From NCBI GenBank assembly GCA_020722305.1, contig DYLB01000052.1, positions 1-12,189 of the forward strand: DNA of 12,189 nt, read 5' to 3'. The stretch's first letter is position 1. The number at the start of each line of letters is the position of its first letter. The stretch comes from Anaerolinea thermophila. GTDB lineage: Bacteria > Chloroflexota > Anaerolineae > Anaerolineales > Villigracilaceae. Of this stretch, positions 5,538 through 12,189 are shown in pieces. The notes below the pieces were generated by a model. The model saw nothing but the letters and a program-made list of their open reading frames with translations. It did no database searches and was not told the DNA's origin. The position numbers and the translations under genes were made by a program.

Positions 5538-7274
5538 ATGCTCTCCGAACTGCACATCGAAAACTTTGCAATCATAGACCGGCTCGACCTGCGGCTGGGT
5601 CCCGGCCTGGTCATTCTGACCGGCGAGACCGGCGCGGGCAAATCCATCATCCTCGACGCGGTCGAACTGCTGGTCGGCGGGCGGGCCGATACAACCGTCA
5701 TCCGCACCGAAGCCGAGACGGCCATCATCGAGGGCGTCTTCAAGCTGGTCGGCGCGGAAAAGGCCGCCGCTCACGAGGTCCTGAAACGGGAAGACCTGCT
5801 CGACGAACCGGATTACGTCACCCTGACCCGCGAGGTCCGCCGCGAGGGACGCAACATCGCCCGGGTCAACGGCCGGACGGTGGGCGTGTCCCTGCTCAAG
5901 GAGCTGGGCGCCTGTCTGATAGACATCCACGGCCAGTCCGAGCATCTTTCGCTGCTCAACGAAAAGGCCCACCTCGGCCTGCTCGACCGCTACGCCGACA
6001 TCGCCGCCCCGCTGGCGGCCTACCGCGAGACCTACCAGAAATTGCAGGCCGTCCGCCGCGAGCTTGCGGAGCTGCGCGCCGCCCAAAAGGACGCCGAGCG
6101 CCGGGCTGAAATGCTGACCTACCAGGCCGAGGAGATCGAAGCCGCCCGCCTCAAACCCGGCGAAGACCTCGAACTCAAGCAGGAACGCGACCGCCTGGCC
6201 AACGCCGAAACCCTGGCCACCCTGGCCCAGGAGGCCCTGATCGCCATCGACGAAGGCACCTCCGAATCCCCCGCCGCCACCGACCTGTTCGGGCAGGCCG
6301 CCCACGCCCTCGAAGCCCTATCGCGGATCGATAAAAGCAAGTCCGAGATTGCGGCCCAGGCCGCCCTGCTGCTCGAAAATCTGGCCGATATGGCCCGCGA
6401 CCTGCGCGGTTACCTCGAAGAAGTCGAGTTCAACCCCAAACGGCTGGAGGAGGCCGAAGAACGCCTCAACCTGATCCAGTCCCTCAAGCGCAAATACGGC
6501 GGCTCGATTGAATCCGCGATTAAGTTCGCTGAAGATGCCCGTGCCCAGCTCGAAAGCATCACCCACGCCACCGAGCGCATGGCCGAACTCGAAATCGAGG
6601 AGAAAACTTTGCTCGACAAGCTCGCCGGGCAGGGAAACGCCCTTTCGCAGAAACGCAAAGAGACCGCCAAAGCCCTCAGCCGTTTCATCGAAATCGAACT
6701 GGACGACCTGCGCATGGCCGAAGCCCGCTTCGAGGTGGACTTCCAGGTCAAACCGGACCCGGCGGGCGTGCCCCAGCCCGACGGCCGGCGCCTGGCCTTC
6801 GACGCTTCCGGCTTCGACCGGGTCGAGTTCCTAGTCGCACCCAACCCCGGCGAGGGACTCAAACCCCTGGCGAAGATCGCCTCCGGTGGCGAGACCTCCC
6901 GCCTGATGCTGGCCCTCAAGAATATCCTTTCCCGCGCCGACGAGATCCCCACCCTCATCTTCGACGAGATTGACCAGGGCATCGGCGGGCGGGTTGGGAT
7001 GATTGTCGGGCAGAAGCTGTGGAATTTGGCGCGCAACCACCAGGTCCTGTGCGTGACTCACCTGCCGCAACTGGCTGCCTTCGGCGACCTGCACTTCCAG
7101 GTCCAGAAACTCGTCCAGGACGGGCGCACCCTGACCCGCGTCGATCCCTTGAAAGACGACGCCCGCTTGCTCGAACTGGCCCAGATGCTGGGCGAGGTCG
7201 GCGAATCCACCTTGCAGTCGGCCAACGAAATCCTGCAACTGGCGCGTGAGATGAGCGTCTCTGCCAAAAACTGA
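5538..7274 (+). CDS. recN: DNA repair protein RecN
   Basis: The 578-residue SMC-like ATPase takes part in double-strand break repair with RecA, holding broken DNA ends or sister chromatids together. It opens MLSELHIENFAIIDRLDL, has Walker A GETGAGKS (29-36), two long helical coiled-coil arms (about 150-230 and 270-390), the ABC signature SGGETSRLMLALK (449-461) and Walker B TLIFDEIDQGIGG with D476/E477, then the CVTHLPQLAAFGDLHF switch region. Length and order are those of complete RecN. It is the last gene of the nadK operon, 3 nt after the zinc-finger gene, and a long hairpin follows. There is no sign of damage or of a LexA site nearby. Confidence 0.97.
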   Translation: MLSELHIENFAIIDRLDLRLGPGLVILTGETGAGKSIILDAVELLVGGRADTTVIRTEAETAIIEGVFKLVGAEKAAAHEVLKREDLLDEPDYVTLTREVRREGRNIARVNGRTVGVSLLKELGACLIDIHGQSEHLSLLNEKAHLGLLDRYADIAAPLAAYRETYQKLQAVRRELAELRAAQKDAERRAEMLTYQAEEIEAARLKPGEDLELKQERDRLANAETLATLAQEALIAIDEGTSESPAATDLFGQAAHALEALSRIDKSKSEIAAQAALLLENLADMARDLRGYLEEVEFNPKRLEEAEERLNLIQSLKRKYGGSIESAIKFAEDARAQLESITHATERMAELEIEEKTLLDKLAGQGNALSQKRKETAKALSRFIEIELDDLRMAEARFEVDFQVKPDPAGVPQPDGRRLAFDASGFDRVEFLVAPNPGEGLKPLAKIASGGETSRLMLALKNILSRADEIPTLIFDEIDQGIGGRVGMIVGQKLWNLARNHQVLCVTHLPQLAAFGDLHFQVQKLVQDGRTLTRVDPLKDDARLLELAQMLGEVGESTLQSANEILQLAREMSVSAKN

Positions 7275-7394
7275 ACGCCTTTCATTTCTGCAAAACTTGT
7301 CCGTACATCAATTTCACGTGGTAAGATAATGGCACTCAAGTCTCACCAAACCACCGGCACGTGGTCAGGGGCTGAGGAGGCTGAGGCCGCGTGA

Positions 7395-7443
7395 TCAGCC
7401 ATCGGATGTGGGGGCCACCAACACATCCGATGGCTGACCTTTT
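7395..7443 (+). terminator. Strong hairpin terminator after recN
   Basis: TCAGCCATCGGATGTG (7395-7410), an 11-nt loop and the exact complement CACATCCGATGGCTGA (7422-7437) are followed by CCTTTT. The stem is 16 bp and perfect. The T-run is short, and the hairpin sits 120 bp past the recN stop, so it could instead close a separate small transcript. The 120 bp in between is discussed as a finding. Confidence 0.7.
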
Positions 7444-7488
7444 AAAGTACTCTCATCTTTTCCCAGTAAAATTCTACACAAATCTACA

Positions 7489-7516
7489 TTGACGCGGCGG
7501 CGTCCGCCCGTACAAT
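7489..7516 (+). promoter_or_regulatory. Sigma70-like promoter of the PucC-like operon
   Basis: TTGACG (7489-7494), a 16-bp spacer, then TACAAT (7511-7516). A transcript would begin near 7523 and carry a leader of about 27 nt with GAAGGAGAG before the ATG at 7550. This gene therefore has a normal leader, unlike the four leaderless-type genes here. Confidence 0.7.
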
Positions 7517-7549
7517 TACAACTCTAAGCTTCTCGAACGAAGGAGAGTT

Positions 7550-8845
7550 ATGTTTCGCAAACGCCTCCAACTCGGGTTGATTCACGTCGCGGTCGCCATG
7601 ACCCTGGTGCCGATCAACTCCACCCTCAACCGGGTGATGATCAAAGAACTGGCAATTTCGGCGGCGCTGGTGGCGCTCCTGGCCTCCCTGCCCTATCTCT
7701 TCTCCCCGATCCAGGTGGCCATCGGCTCCTACTCGGACCGGCATCCTGTTTTCGGTTTCAGACGCACCCCCTACATCCTGGGCGGACTCCTGCTTTGCGC
7801 CCTGGGCGTGATCGTCTCCCCGTATGTGGCTTTCCTGATGGGCGAAAACTTCTGGCTGGGCGTGCTGGCCGGGATTTTGGCCTTCGGAGCCTGGGGCATG
7901 GGCTACAACCTGTCCAGCGTCTCCTACCTTTCGCTGGCCTCCGAACTCTCCGGCGAGGACGGGCGCGGCAAGACCATCGCCACCATGTGGTTCATGATGA
8001 TCGTCAGCATCATCCTCACCGCCATCGGCCTGAGCCGCATGGTGGACCCGTACACGCCCGAAGCGCTGATCCGGGCCTTCTGGGTCATCGGCCTGGCCGC
8101 GCTGGCCCTGGGATTGCTGGCTCTGCTCAAGCTCGAACCGCGCGCCGCGCAGACCTCCATAAAATCCGAAAACTATTCCTTCAAAGAAATGGCAGACGTG
8201 ATCCTGCGCAACCCACAGGCGAAACTGTTCTTCTGGTATTTGCTGCTCCTGCTGGCCGCCATCCTGGGCCAGGACGTGCTGCTCGAACCCTTCGGGGCCG
8301 AGGCCTTCGGCATGACCGTCCGGCAGACGACCAGCATCACCTCCATCTGGGGCGGGTTCGTGCTGGCTGCCATCGTCATCGCCGGTCTGCTGGAGGGGCG
8401 GGTCGCCAAACGCGTCGTGGCCCAGGCCGGCAACCTGACCGCCCTGGCCGGGTTCGTCGTGATCGTCGCCAGCGGGTTCGTGCTCAACCGGAGCATCTTC
8501 TACGCCGGGGTGATGCTGCTCGGCGCCGGCACGGGGCTTTCAACGGTCGCCAACCTGTCGCTGATGTTCGATCTGACCCTGCCCGGATACGTTGGCCTGT
8601 TCATCGGGGCCTGGGGATTCGCCAACGCCATGTCCCGCTTAACGGGATCGGTCCTCGGCGGGATCCTCCGCGATCTGGTGACGCAGGCCACAGGCGTCGC
8701 CTTGAGCGGCTACCTGGTAGTCTTCGCCATCGAAGCCCTCATGCTGGCCGTCGCCGCGTTCATGCTGACCCGCGTCAGCGTGGCCGATTTCAAGCACCGG
8801 GCGGAAGAACCCTCCTTTATCGAAAAAGTCGCCCTGGCAGATTAG
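7550..8845 (+). CDS. BCD-family MFS transporter (PucC-like)
   Basis: The 431-residue protein has about 12 membrane helices and carries the PucC (Pfam PF03209) hallmarks: NSTLNRVMIKEL (23-34), LVALLASLPYLFSP (40-53) and SDRHPVFGFRRTPYI (62-76), with GMGYNLSSVSYLSLASEL farther on. PucC, LhaA and Bch2 proteins help deliver bacteriochlorophyll or assemble light-harvesting complexes in phototrophs, but relatives occur in organisms without photosynthesis and their substrate is unknown. Here no bch, puf or carotenoid genes are visible. The Shine-Dalgarno sequence GAAGGAGAG and a -35/-10 pair lie just upstream. The stop codon overlaps the AGGAGG of the next gene, so an HTH regulator is co-transcribed. 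Family assignment is good; a pigment role is only one option. Confidence 0.85.
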   Translation: MFRKRLQLGLIHVAVAMTLVPINSTLNRVMIKELAISAALVALLASLPYLFSPIQVAIGSYSDRHPVFGFRRTPYILGGLLLCALGVIVSPYVAFLMGENFWLGVLAGILAFGAWGMGYNLSSVSYLSLASELSGEDGRGKTIATMWFMMIVSIILTAIGLSRMVDPYTPEALIRAFWVIGLAALALGLLALLKLEPRAAQTSIKSENYSFKEMADVILRNPQAKLFFWYLLLLLAAILGQDVLLEPFGAEAFGMTVRQTTSITSIWGGFVLAAIVIAGLLEGRVAKRVVAQAGNLTALAGFVVIVASGFVLNRSIFYAGVMLLGAGTGLSTVANLSLMFDLTLPGYVGLFIGAWGFANAMSRLTGSVLGGILRDLVTQATGVALSGYLVVFAIEALMLAVAAFMLTRVSVADFKHRAEEPSFIEKVALAD

Positions 8846-8854
8846 GAGGCACCT

Positions 8855-9493
8855 TTGGATACTCAACCCGAAACCGGCTGGCTTTCCTTGAGTGATGCAG
8901 CGGAACTGCTGGGAGTACACCCCAGCACGGTGCGCACCTGGTCGAACAACGGCGACATCCCGGTCCACCGTACCCAGGGCGGGCACCGCCGCTACCGGCG
9001 CAGCGAGATCGAACTGTGGGCCCAGACCGCCCGCCAGTCCCGCCCGGTCGAAGCCGACCGGATCATCCAGTCGGCGGTCAGCCAGGTGCGGGTACAGATC
9101 GCCGACGGCCGCCTGGAGGCCGAATCCTGGTATCAGAAGCTGGACGACGAGGCCCGGTCACAGTACCGCCGCAGCGCCCACACCCTCTTCCAGGGGCTGC
9201 TGGCCTACATGGCCTCCGACGCCGAAGCCGAAGCCGCCTCCGAAGCCTTTGCCATCGGATACGAATACGCCTCCCGCGCCCGGCGCTACGGCCTCAGCTA
9301 CGTGGACGCGGTCCGGGCATTTTTGTTCTTCCGCAATATTTTGCTCGAATCGTTGATGAAAATCTACCGCGAGGCCAACGTGCCGAGCGGCAAAGCCTGG
9401 GAGGAGATGCTGCACAAAATGCACGGCTTCACCGACCAGATTTTGCTCAAATTGCTCGAAACCTACCAGGTGCTCGAAGAGGCCAAGCAATGA
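8855..9493 (+). CDS. HTH regulator with RsbRD/CdaR-like helical sensor domain (TTG start)
   Basis: The 212-residue protein starts with an excisionase/MerR-type helix-turn-helix (about 10-56): LSLSDAAELLGVHPSTVRTW with the wing GGHRRYR (42-48). The rest is all-helical, including RARRYGLSYVDAVRAFLFFR and LLKLLETYQ, resembling the globin-like N-terminal domains of RsbRD and PucR/CdaR regulators; that match is by pattern only. The start is the TTG at 8855 because a perfect AGGAGG (8844-8849) lies 5 nt before it. The AGGAGG overlaps the stop of the transporter gene. It probably controls its own operon in response to an unknown signal. Its stop overlaps the next gene by 4 nt. The HTH is sure and the C-terminal domain is tentative. 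Confidence 0.82.
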   Translation: MDTQPETGWLSLSDAAELLGVHPSTVRTWSNNGDIPVHRTQGGHRRYRRSEIELWAQTARQSRPVEADRIIQSAVSQVRVQIADGRLEAESWYQKLDDEARSQYRRSAHTLFQGLLAYMASDAEAEAASEAFAIGYEYASRARRYGLSYVDAVRAFLFFRNILLESLMKIYREANVPSGKAWEEMLHKMHGFTDQILLKLLETYQVLEEAKQ

Positions 9494-9639
9494 GCGCCCG
9501 GCGCGGTTCCAAACGCTTCACCCCCTCTTTTTGGACCGAAAAACTGGTCCCGGCCGCCCTCGTCCTGCTCGTCCTGATCCTTTTGGCGACGGTGGTGATT
9601 ACCGGTATGGCACTGGTCGGGTTGACCCCCGGCGCGTAA
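9490..9639 (+). CDS. Small one-helix membrane protein (49 aa), unknown function
   Basis: A 49-residue protein starts at the ATG overlapping the stop of the HTH gene (ATGA). It has a basic N-terminus (MSARRGSKRFTPSFWTEK) and one strong membrane helix (about 20-43, PAALVLLVLILLATVVITGM), so the positive-inside rule places the N-terminus in the cytosol. The 4-nt overlap with a real gene is the main evidence that it is translated. It may be a membrane partner of the transporter, but I recognise no family. Confidence 0.65.
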   Translation: MSARRGSKRFTPSFWTEKLVPAALVLLVLILLATVVITGMALVGLTPGA

Positions 9640-9663
9640 ACTTTTTGAAATCAGGAGTTCAAA

Positions 9664-10371
9664 ATGACATTCTTCCCCTATCTTTCGACCACTCTTACCT
9701 TCATTTTTGCAGCGGCGGTCTTCAACCGTTACCGCCAGCGCAGCGGGATGCACCTCCTGCTCTGGGCAATCGGCCTGGTCTTCTACGGCCTGGGCACCCT
9801 CAGCGAAGTGATCCTCGGTCTGACTTTCAATCCCCTCGTTCTCAAACTCTGGTACCTGACCGGCGCCATGCTGACCGCCGCCTGGCTGGGCATGGGTACA
9901 GTCTTCCTGCTCATCCGCAAGGGAAACACGGCCAAAACCCTGACCTGGGTCCTGGCTGCCATTTCGCTGCTAGCGCTGGGCTTGATCGTGGCCGCCCCGG
10001 TACTTTCAACGTCCTACGACGTATCGGCTCCTGCCTCCGAACAATACAAGGATATCATCTCCCGTAATGGCCTGATGATCTTCCTGACCATCCTGCTCAA
10101 CATCTACGGCACGATCACCATGGTCGGCGGGGCGATCTACTCGGCCTTCCTGTTCTGGCGCAAAAAAGTGCTCGCCAACCGCATGTTCGGCAATATCCTG
10201 ATCGCAGCCGGGGCGCTGGCGCCCGCCATGGCCGGTTCGTTCGTCAAAGCCGGGCTGGTGGATGTACTCTACGTCAGCGAATTCGTCGGCGCGGTGCTGA
10301 TGTACGCGGGATTCATCCTGGCGACGGCTGCCAGGCCCGAACCCGCCACAACAGCCGCACCTGCGGATTAA
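9664..10371 (+). CDS. Seven-helix membrane protein, unknown function
   Basis: The 235-residue protein has about seven hydrophobic segments (near 5-20, 29-50, 58-83, 92-112, 134-166, 173-195, 200-223) and a short Pro/Thr/Ala-rich tail. Some patterns (LWAIGLVFYGLGTLSEV, LTGAMLTAAWLGMG) recall the 7TM input domains in front of some bacterial sensor kinases, but no kinase or other catalytic domain follows. AGGAG (9653-9657) lies 6 nt before the ATG, and the gap to the 49-aa gene is 24 bp, so it likely belongs to the operon begun at 7550. No family is recognised with confidence. Confidence 0.78.
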   Translation: MTFFPYLSTTLTFIFAAAVFNRYRQRSGMHLLLWAIGLVFYGLGTLSEVILGLTFNPLVLKLWYLTGAMLTAAWLGMGTVFLLIRKGNTAKTLTWVLAAISLLALGLIVAAPVLSTSYDVSAPASEQYKDIISRNGLMIFLTILLNIYGTITMVGGAIYSAFLFWRKKVLANRMFGNILIAAGALAPAMAGSFVKAGLVDVLYVSEFVGAVLMYAGFILATAARPEPATTAAPAD

Positions 10372-10385
10372 TTTTCCACCTACCT

Positions 10386-10420
10386 GTGACAGTCACTTTG
10401 CTACAAAAAGTGACTGTCAC
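10386..10420. repeat. Perfect 14-bp inverted repeat before the DUF6391-holA operon
   Basis: GTGACAGTCACTTT (10386-10399), a 7-nt loop, then the exact complement AAAGTGACTGTCAC (10407-10420). Each arm itself contains the near-palindrome GTGAC-N-GTCAC. It lies 14 bp past the stop of the seven-helix gene and ends 19 bp before the TATAAT of the next gene. No T-run follows, so it is a poor terminator. An operator with two sites, or a dispersed repeat, are the alternatives. Confidence 0.75.
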
Positions 10421-10439
10421 CTTGCAATTTCTCAGGGGG

Positions 10440-10445
10440 TATAAT
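10440..10445 (+). promoter_or_regulatory. -10 box of the DUF6391-holA operon (leaderless type)
   Basis: TATAAT is separated from the ATG at 10452 by only CGGCGC. TTGCAA (10422-10427) is 12 bp upstream, too close for a standard -35. The same TATAATCGGC-n-CATG arrangement precedes the thioesterase gene on the other strand. Confidence 0.65.
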
Positions 10446-10451
10446 CGGCGC

Positions 10452-10964
10452 ATGTCCATCCTCCAACTCCCCCTGATCCTCGAAACCCGCCGCAACCACG
10501 CCATCGAGCACGGCACGATCCACATCCTCGGGGCCAGGTTCCCCGGCCAGCCTTTCGCCGGGCACTCCAACCCGACCGGCTTCATCATCATCGGCGATGT
10601 CTCGCTTGAGGACGTGGCCAACGCCGCGACCCAATCCCTGACCCGTTTACGGGCCGGGGAACGCGGCCTGGCGATCCACCCCGGCTGCGGAACGAACTTC
10701 GCGACCTCGGGCCTGCTGGCCGCGGCCCTGGCCTGGCTCCCGCTGTCGGTGGGCCGGACGCGGCGGAGCAAATTGTTCCTGCTGCCGCTGGCCGTCCTGC
10801 TCGGCGTGCTGGGCTACCTGTTCGCCCAGCCGTTCGGTCCCGTCATCCAGGCCAAAATCACCACCGAGGCCGACCCCGGTGATACGCGCATCACGAAGGT
10901 GACCCCGGTCCGCTTCGGGCGGGTAAAAGCCCATTACGTGACGACCCGGCCCACAGGTCCATGA
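10452..10964 (+). CDS. DUF6391-like membrane protein
   Basis: The 170-residue protein contains the pattern I recall for DUF6391: RRNHAIEHGTIHIL (13-26), GFIIIGDVSLEDV, the SLTRLRAGERGLAIHPGCGTNF stretch, then hydrophobic segments (about 85-100 and 112-130, LFLLPLAVLLGVLGYLFAQP). The conserved His and Cys in HAIEH and HPGCGTN hint at metal binding or catalysis, but no activity is known to me. I choose the ATG at 10452 rather than an upstream in-frame ATG at 10386, because that one lies inside the inverted repeat and before the TATAAT box. The stop overlaps the holA start by 4 nt (ATGA), so the two are translationally coupled. Confidence 0.82.
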   Translation: MSILQLPLILETRRNHAIEHGTIHILGARFPGQPFAGHSNPTGFIIIGDVSLEDVANAATQSLTRLRAGERGLAIHPGCGTNFATSGLLAAALAWLPLSVGRTRRSKLFLLPLAVLLGVLGYLFAQPFGPVIQAKITTEADPGDTRITKVTPVRFGRVKAHYVTTRPTGP

Positions 10965-11944
10965 GCGATCCGGCCCACGTCTTCGTGCTTTACGGCAACG
11001 ACGAGTACGCCATCGCCAAACGTCTGGCGGATTTCGAGTCCGGTTTCAGCGACCCGACCAGCGCCGATATGAACACCTCCCGGCTGGAGGGCAGGGGTCT
11101 GAACGACAACGAGCTGAACAACGCCGTCAACGCCATGCCCTTCCTGGCCCCGCAGCGGCTGGTCATCCTGCGCGAGCCGTCGGCAAAGTACACCTCCCCC
11201 TCATCACGCAAGAAATTCGGCGAATTCCTGGCCGCCGTCCCGCCGACGACGAAGCTGGTGCTGGTCGAAGCCGTGGAGAACAACAAACGCGAGGAAGAGA
11301 ACCACTGGCTGCTCAAGTGGGCCGCCAAAACCGGGGAGGGGGTCAAAACCGAGCGCTTTATGATGCCCAAGGCCCGCGAGCTGCCCGGCTGGATCATCGC
11401 CGAGACCAAAAAGCAGGGCGGCGAGATCGAACCGGCCGCGGCGGCCCGCCTGGCCGAGATGGTCGGAGAGAACACCCGCCAGGCCGCCCAGGAGATCACC
11501 AAACTGCTGACCTACGTCAAATTCGAGCGCAAAGTCAGCCTGGCGGATGTGGAGTTGGTCAGCGTGACGACCGCCCAAGGCGACATCTTCGCCCTGGTGG
11601 ACGCCCTCGGCCAGGGCCAGGGACGCCAGGCCCAGTCCATGCTGCGCCGCCTGCTGGACGAGCAGGACGCCTTCTCGCTGTTCGGGATGGTCATCCGCCA
11701 GTTCCGCCTGCTGTTGCTGGCGCGTGAGCTGCTGGATGGTTCAGCCACGCAGCCGGAGATCCAGCAAAAGCTGGGATTGCACCCGTTCGTGGCGGAGAAA
11801 GTCGTCAGGCAGGCGCGCGGTTTTTCGATGCAGACTTTAGAAAATATCTACCACCGCCTGCTGCGCATGGACGAGCAGGCCAAGAACGGCGAAGTCCCCC
11901 TGGACGTGGCCCTGGATGTGTTCGTGGTGGAATTGGTGAAGTAG
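10961..11944 (+). CDS. holA: DNA polymerase III delta subunit
   Basis: The 327-residue protein is of the length and shape of HolA, the subunit of the clamp loader that opens the beta sliding clamp. It begins HVFVLYGNDEYAIAKRL, the usual G-x-(D/E)-E-Y start of the family, followed by MPFLAPQRLVILREP, LVLVEAVENNKREEENHWL, the middle LAEMVGENTRQAAQEITKLLTYV and the C-terminal FSLFGMVIRQFRLLLLARELL and GLHPFVAEKVVRQARGF. Delta lacks a working P-loop and none is seen. The start overlaps the DUF6391-like gene by 4 nt. A short terminator lies 33 bp after the stop. A firm call. Confidence 0.93.
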   Translation: MSDPAHVFVLYGNDEYAIAKRLADFESGFSDPTSADMNTSRLEGRGLNDNELNNAVNAMPFLAPQRLVILREPSAKYTSPSSRKKFGEFLAAVPPTTKLVLVEAVENNKREEENHWLLKWAAKTGEGVKTERFMMPKARELPGWIIAETKKQGGEIEPAAAARLAEMVGENTRQAAQEITKLLTYVKFERKVSLADVELVSVTTAQGDIFALVDALGQGQGRQAQSMLRRLLDEQDAFSLFGMVIRQFRLLLLARELLDGSATQPEIQQKLGLHPFVAEKVVRQARGFSMQTLENIYHRLLRMDEQAKNGEVPLDVALDVFVVELVK

Positions 11945-11951
11945 ACTGCGA

Positions 11952-11972
11952 GTAAAAAGTAAGAAGTGAAAA
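11952..11972. repeat. Second block of GTRRRAA heptamers, three units
   Basis: GTAAAAA, GTAAGAA and GTGAAAA lie in exact 7-base phase, 7 bp after the holA stop. These three unit sequences all also occur in the block at 3166-3234. The block sits between the stop codon and the terminator hairpin, so it would be transcribed. Confidence 0.75.
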
Positions 11973-11976
11973 GTAG

Positions 11977-11999
11977 GGCGAGATTCTATCTCGCCTTTT
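11977..11999 (+). terminator. Intrinsic terminator after holA
   Basis: GGCGAGAT (11977-11984), loop TCT, ATCTCGCC (11988-11995), then TTTT. It has an 8-bp perfect stem, a tight loop and a short T-run, in the right place for the end of the DUF6391-holA transcript. Confidence 0.8.
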
Positions 12000-12006
12000 G
12001 ACTCCA

Positions 12007-12186
12007 TGACTCCACTGCAAAAAGGTATTTTTCAACGCAAAGGCGCAAAGCCGCCAAGATTTTTGCATTTTTCTTGCTTTTCTTGAAATGTTTCAGTGAC
12101 AAATTTGCTTTTTCGTCATAAATCTTGATTTTCTTTGCGCCTTGGCGGCTTCGCGTTAAGTTTTTGGAGTTTTTGCAGTGGACTCA
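12007..12186. mobile_element. MITE-like element, 180 bp, no coding capacity
   Basis: The ends are TGACTCCACTGCAAAAA (12007-12023) and TTTTTGCAGTGGACTCA (12170-12186), inverted repeats differing at one of 17 positions. Just inside them are matching subterminal stretches, AACGCAAAGGCGCAAAGCC (from about 12031) and its rearranged inverse GCGCCTTGGCGGCTTCGCGTT (about 12137-12157). The core is AT-rich with no reading frame of interest. Such elements are moved by the transposase of a related full-length IS. Only three bases follow its right end, so a target-site duplication cannot be tested. A related end is at 33-49. Confidence 0.7.
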
Positions 12187-12189
12187 TTC

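Noticed and set aside
4974..6305. Long minus-strand frame (443 codons) opposite the zinc-finger gene and the first half of recN
   Set aside because: It is antisense to two well-supported genes and has low-complexity Gly/Asp/Gln composition with no domain pattern.
7275..7394. Known riboswitch upstream of the transporter
   Set aside because: I compared by eye with the cores of TPP, cobalamin, SAM, c-di-GMP and fluoride classes and found no match. The hairpin also ends before the transporter promoter at 7489.
7550..8845. Photosynthesis gene cluster suggested by the PucC-like transporter
   Set aside because: No chlorophyll, carotenoid or reaction-centre genes are adjacent. The family also occurs in non-phototrophs, so phototrophy is not claimed.
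10386..10451. ATG at 10386 as the start of the DUF6391-like gene
   Set aside because: It would place 22 extra residues encoded mostly by the inverted repeat and lie upstream of the TATAAT box, while the ATG at 10452 begins the conserved part.

Overview
The window is GC-rich bacterial chromosome, most likely from a Chloroflexota bacterium of the Anaerolineae type. This is inferred from the gene content: an F420-type luciferase-like oxidoreductase, a membrane-anchored Cas4-like nuclease, a zinc-finger membrane protein beside recN, a DUF6391-type protein before holA, and a PucC-like transporter. Short palindromic repeats between and inside genes fit the same group. Nothing in the window names a species.

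Left part (1-3151, minus strand): the 5' piece of a DUF4143-type AAA ATPase is cut off by the end of a MITE-like element. Then come an LLM-class oxidoreductase, an M42 metallopeptidase and a hot-dog acyl-CoA thioesterase. They point the same way but are separated by repeat-filled gaps, so they need not form one operon.

Centre (3255-7274, plus strand): a Cas4/PD-(D/E)XK nuclease gene split in two by a GC-rich tandem hairpin repeat. Next is a tight operon of NAD kinase, a zinc-finger/four-helix membrane protein and the RecN repair ATPase (a 4-nt overlap, then a 3-nt gap), closed by a strong hairpin.

Right part (7489-11944, plus strand): a sigma70-like promoter drives a PucC/BCD-family transporter, an HTH regulator with an all-helical C-terminal domain, a 49-residue one-helix protein and a seven-helix membrane protein. 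The first three are tightly coupled. A 14-bp perfect inverted repeat and a TATAAT box then precede a DUF6391-like gene overlapping holA (DNA polymerase III delta). A short terminator and a complete 180-bp MITE-like element end the window.

Two themes stand out. First, at least six kinds of short repeat occur. Four of them touch genes: one interrupts the ATPase, one lies in frame inside the LLM gene, one supplies the thioesterase C-terminus and one separates the nuclease halves. Second, four genes have a TATAAT-like box only 6-10 nt before their ATG and no Shine-Dalgarno sequence, which suggests leaderless transcripts. I see no rRNA, tRNA, CRISPR array or complete transposase gene.
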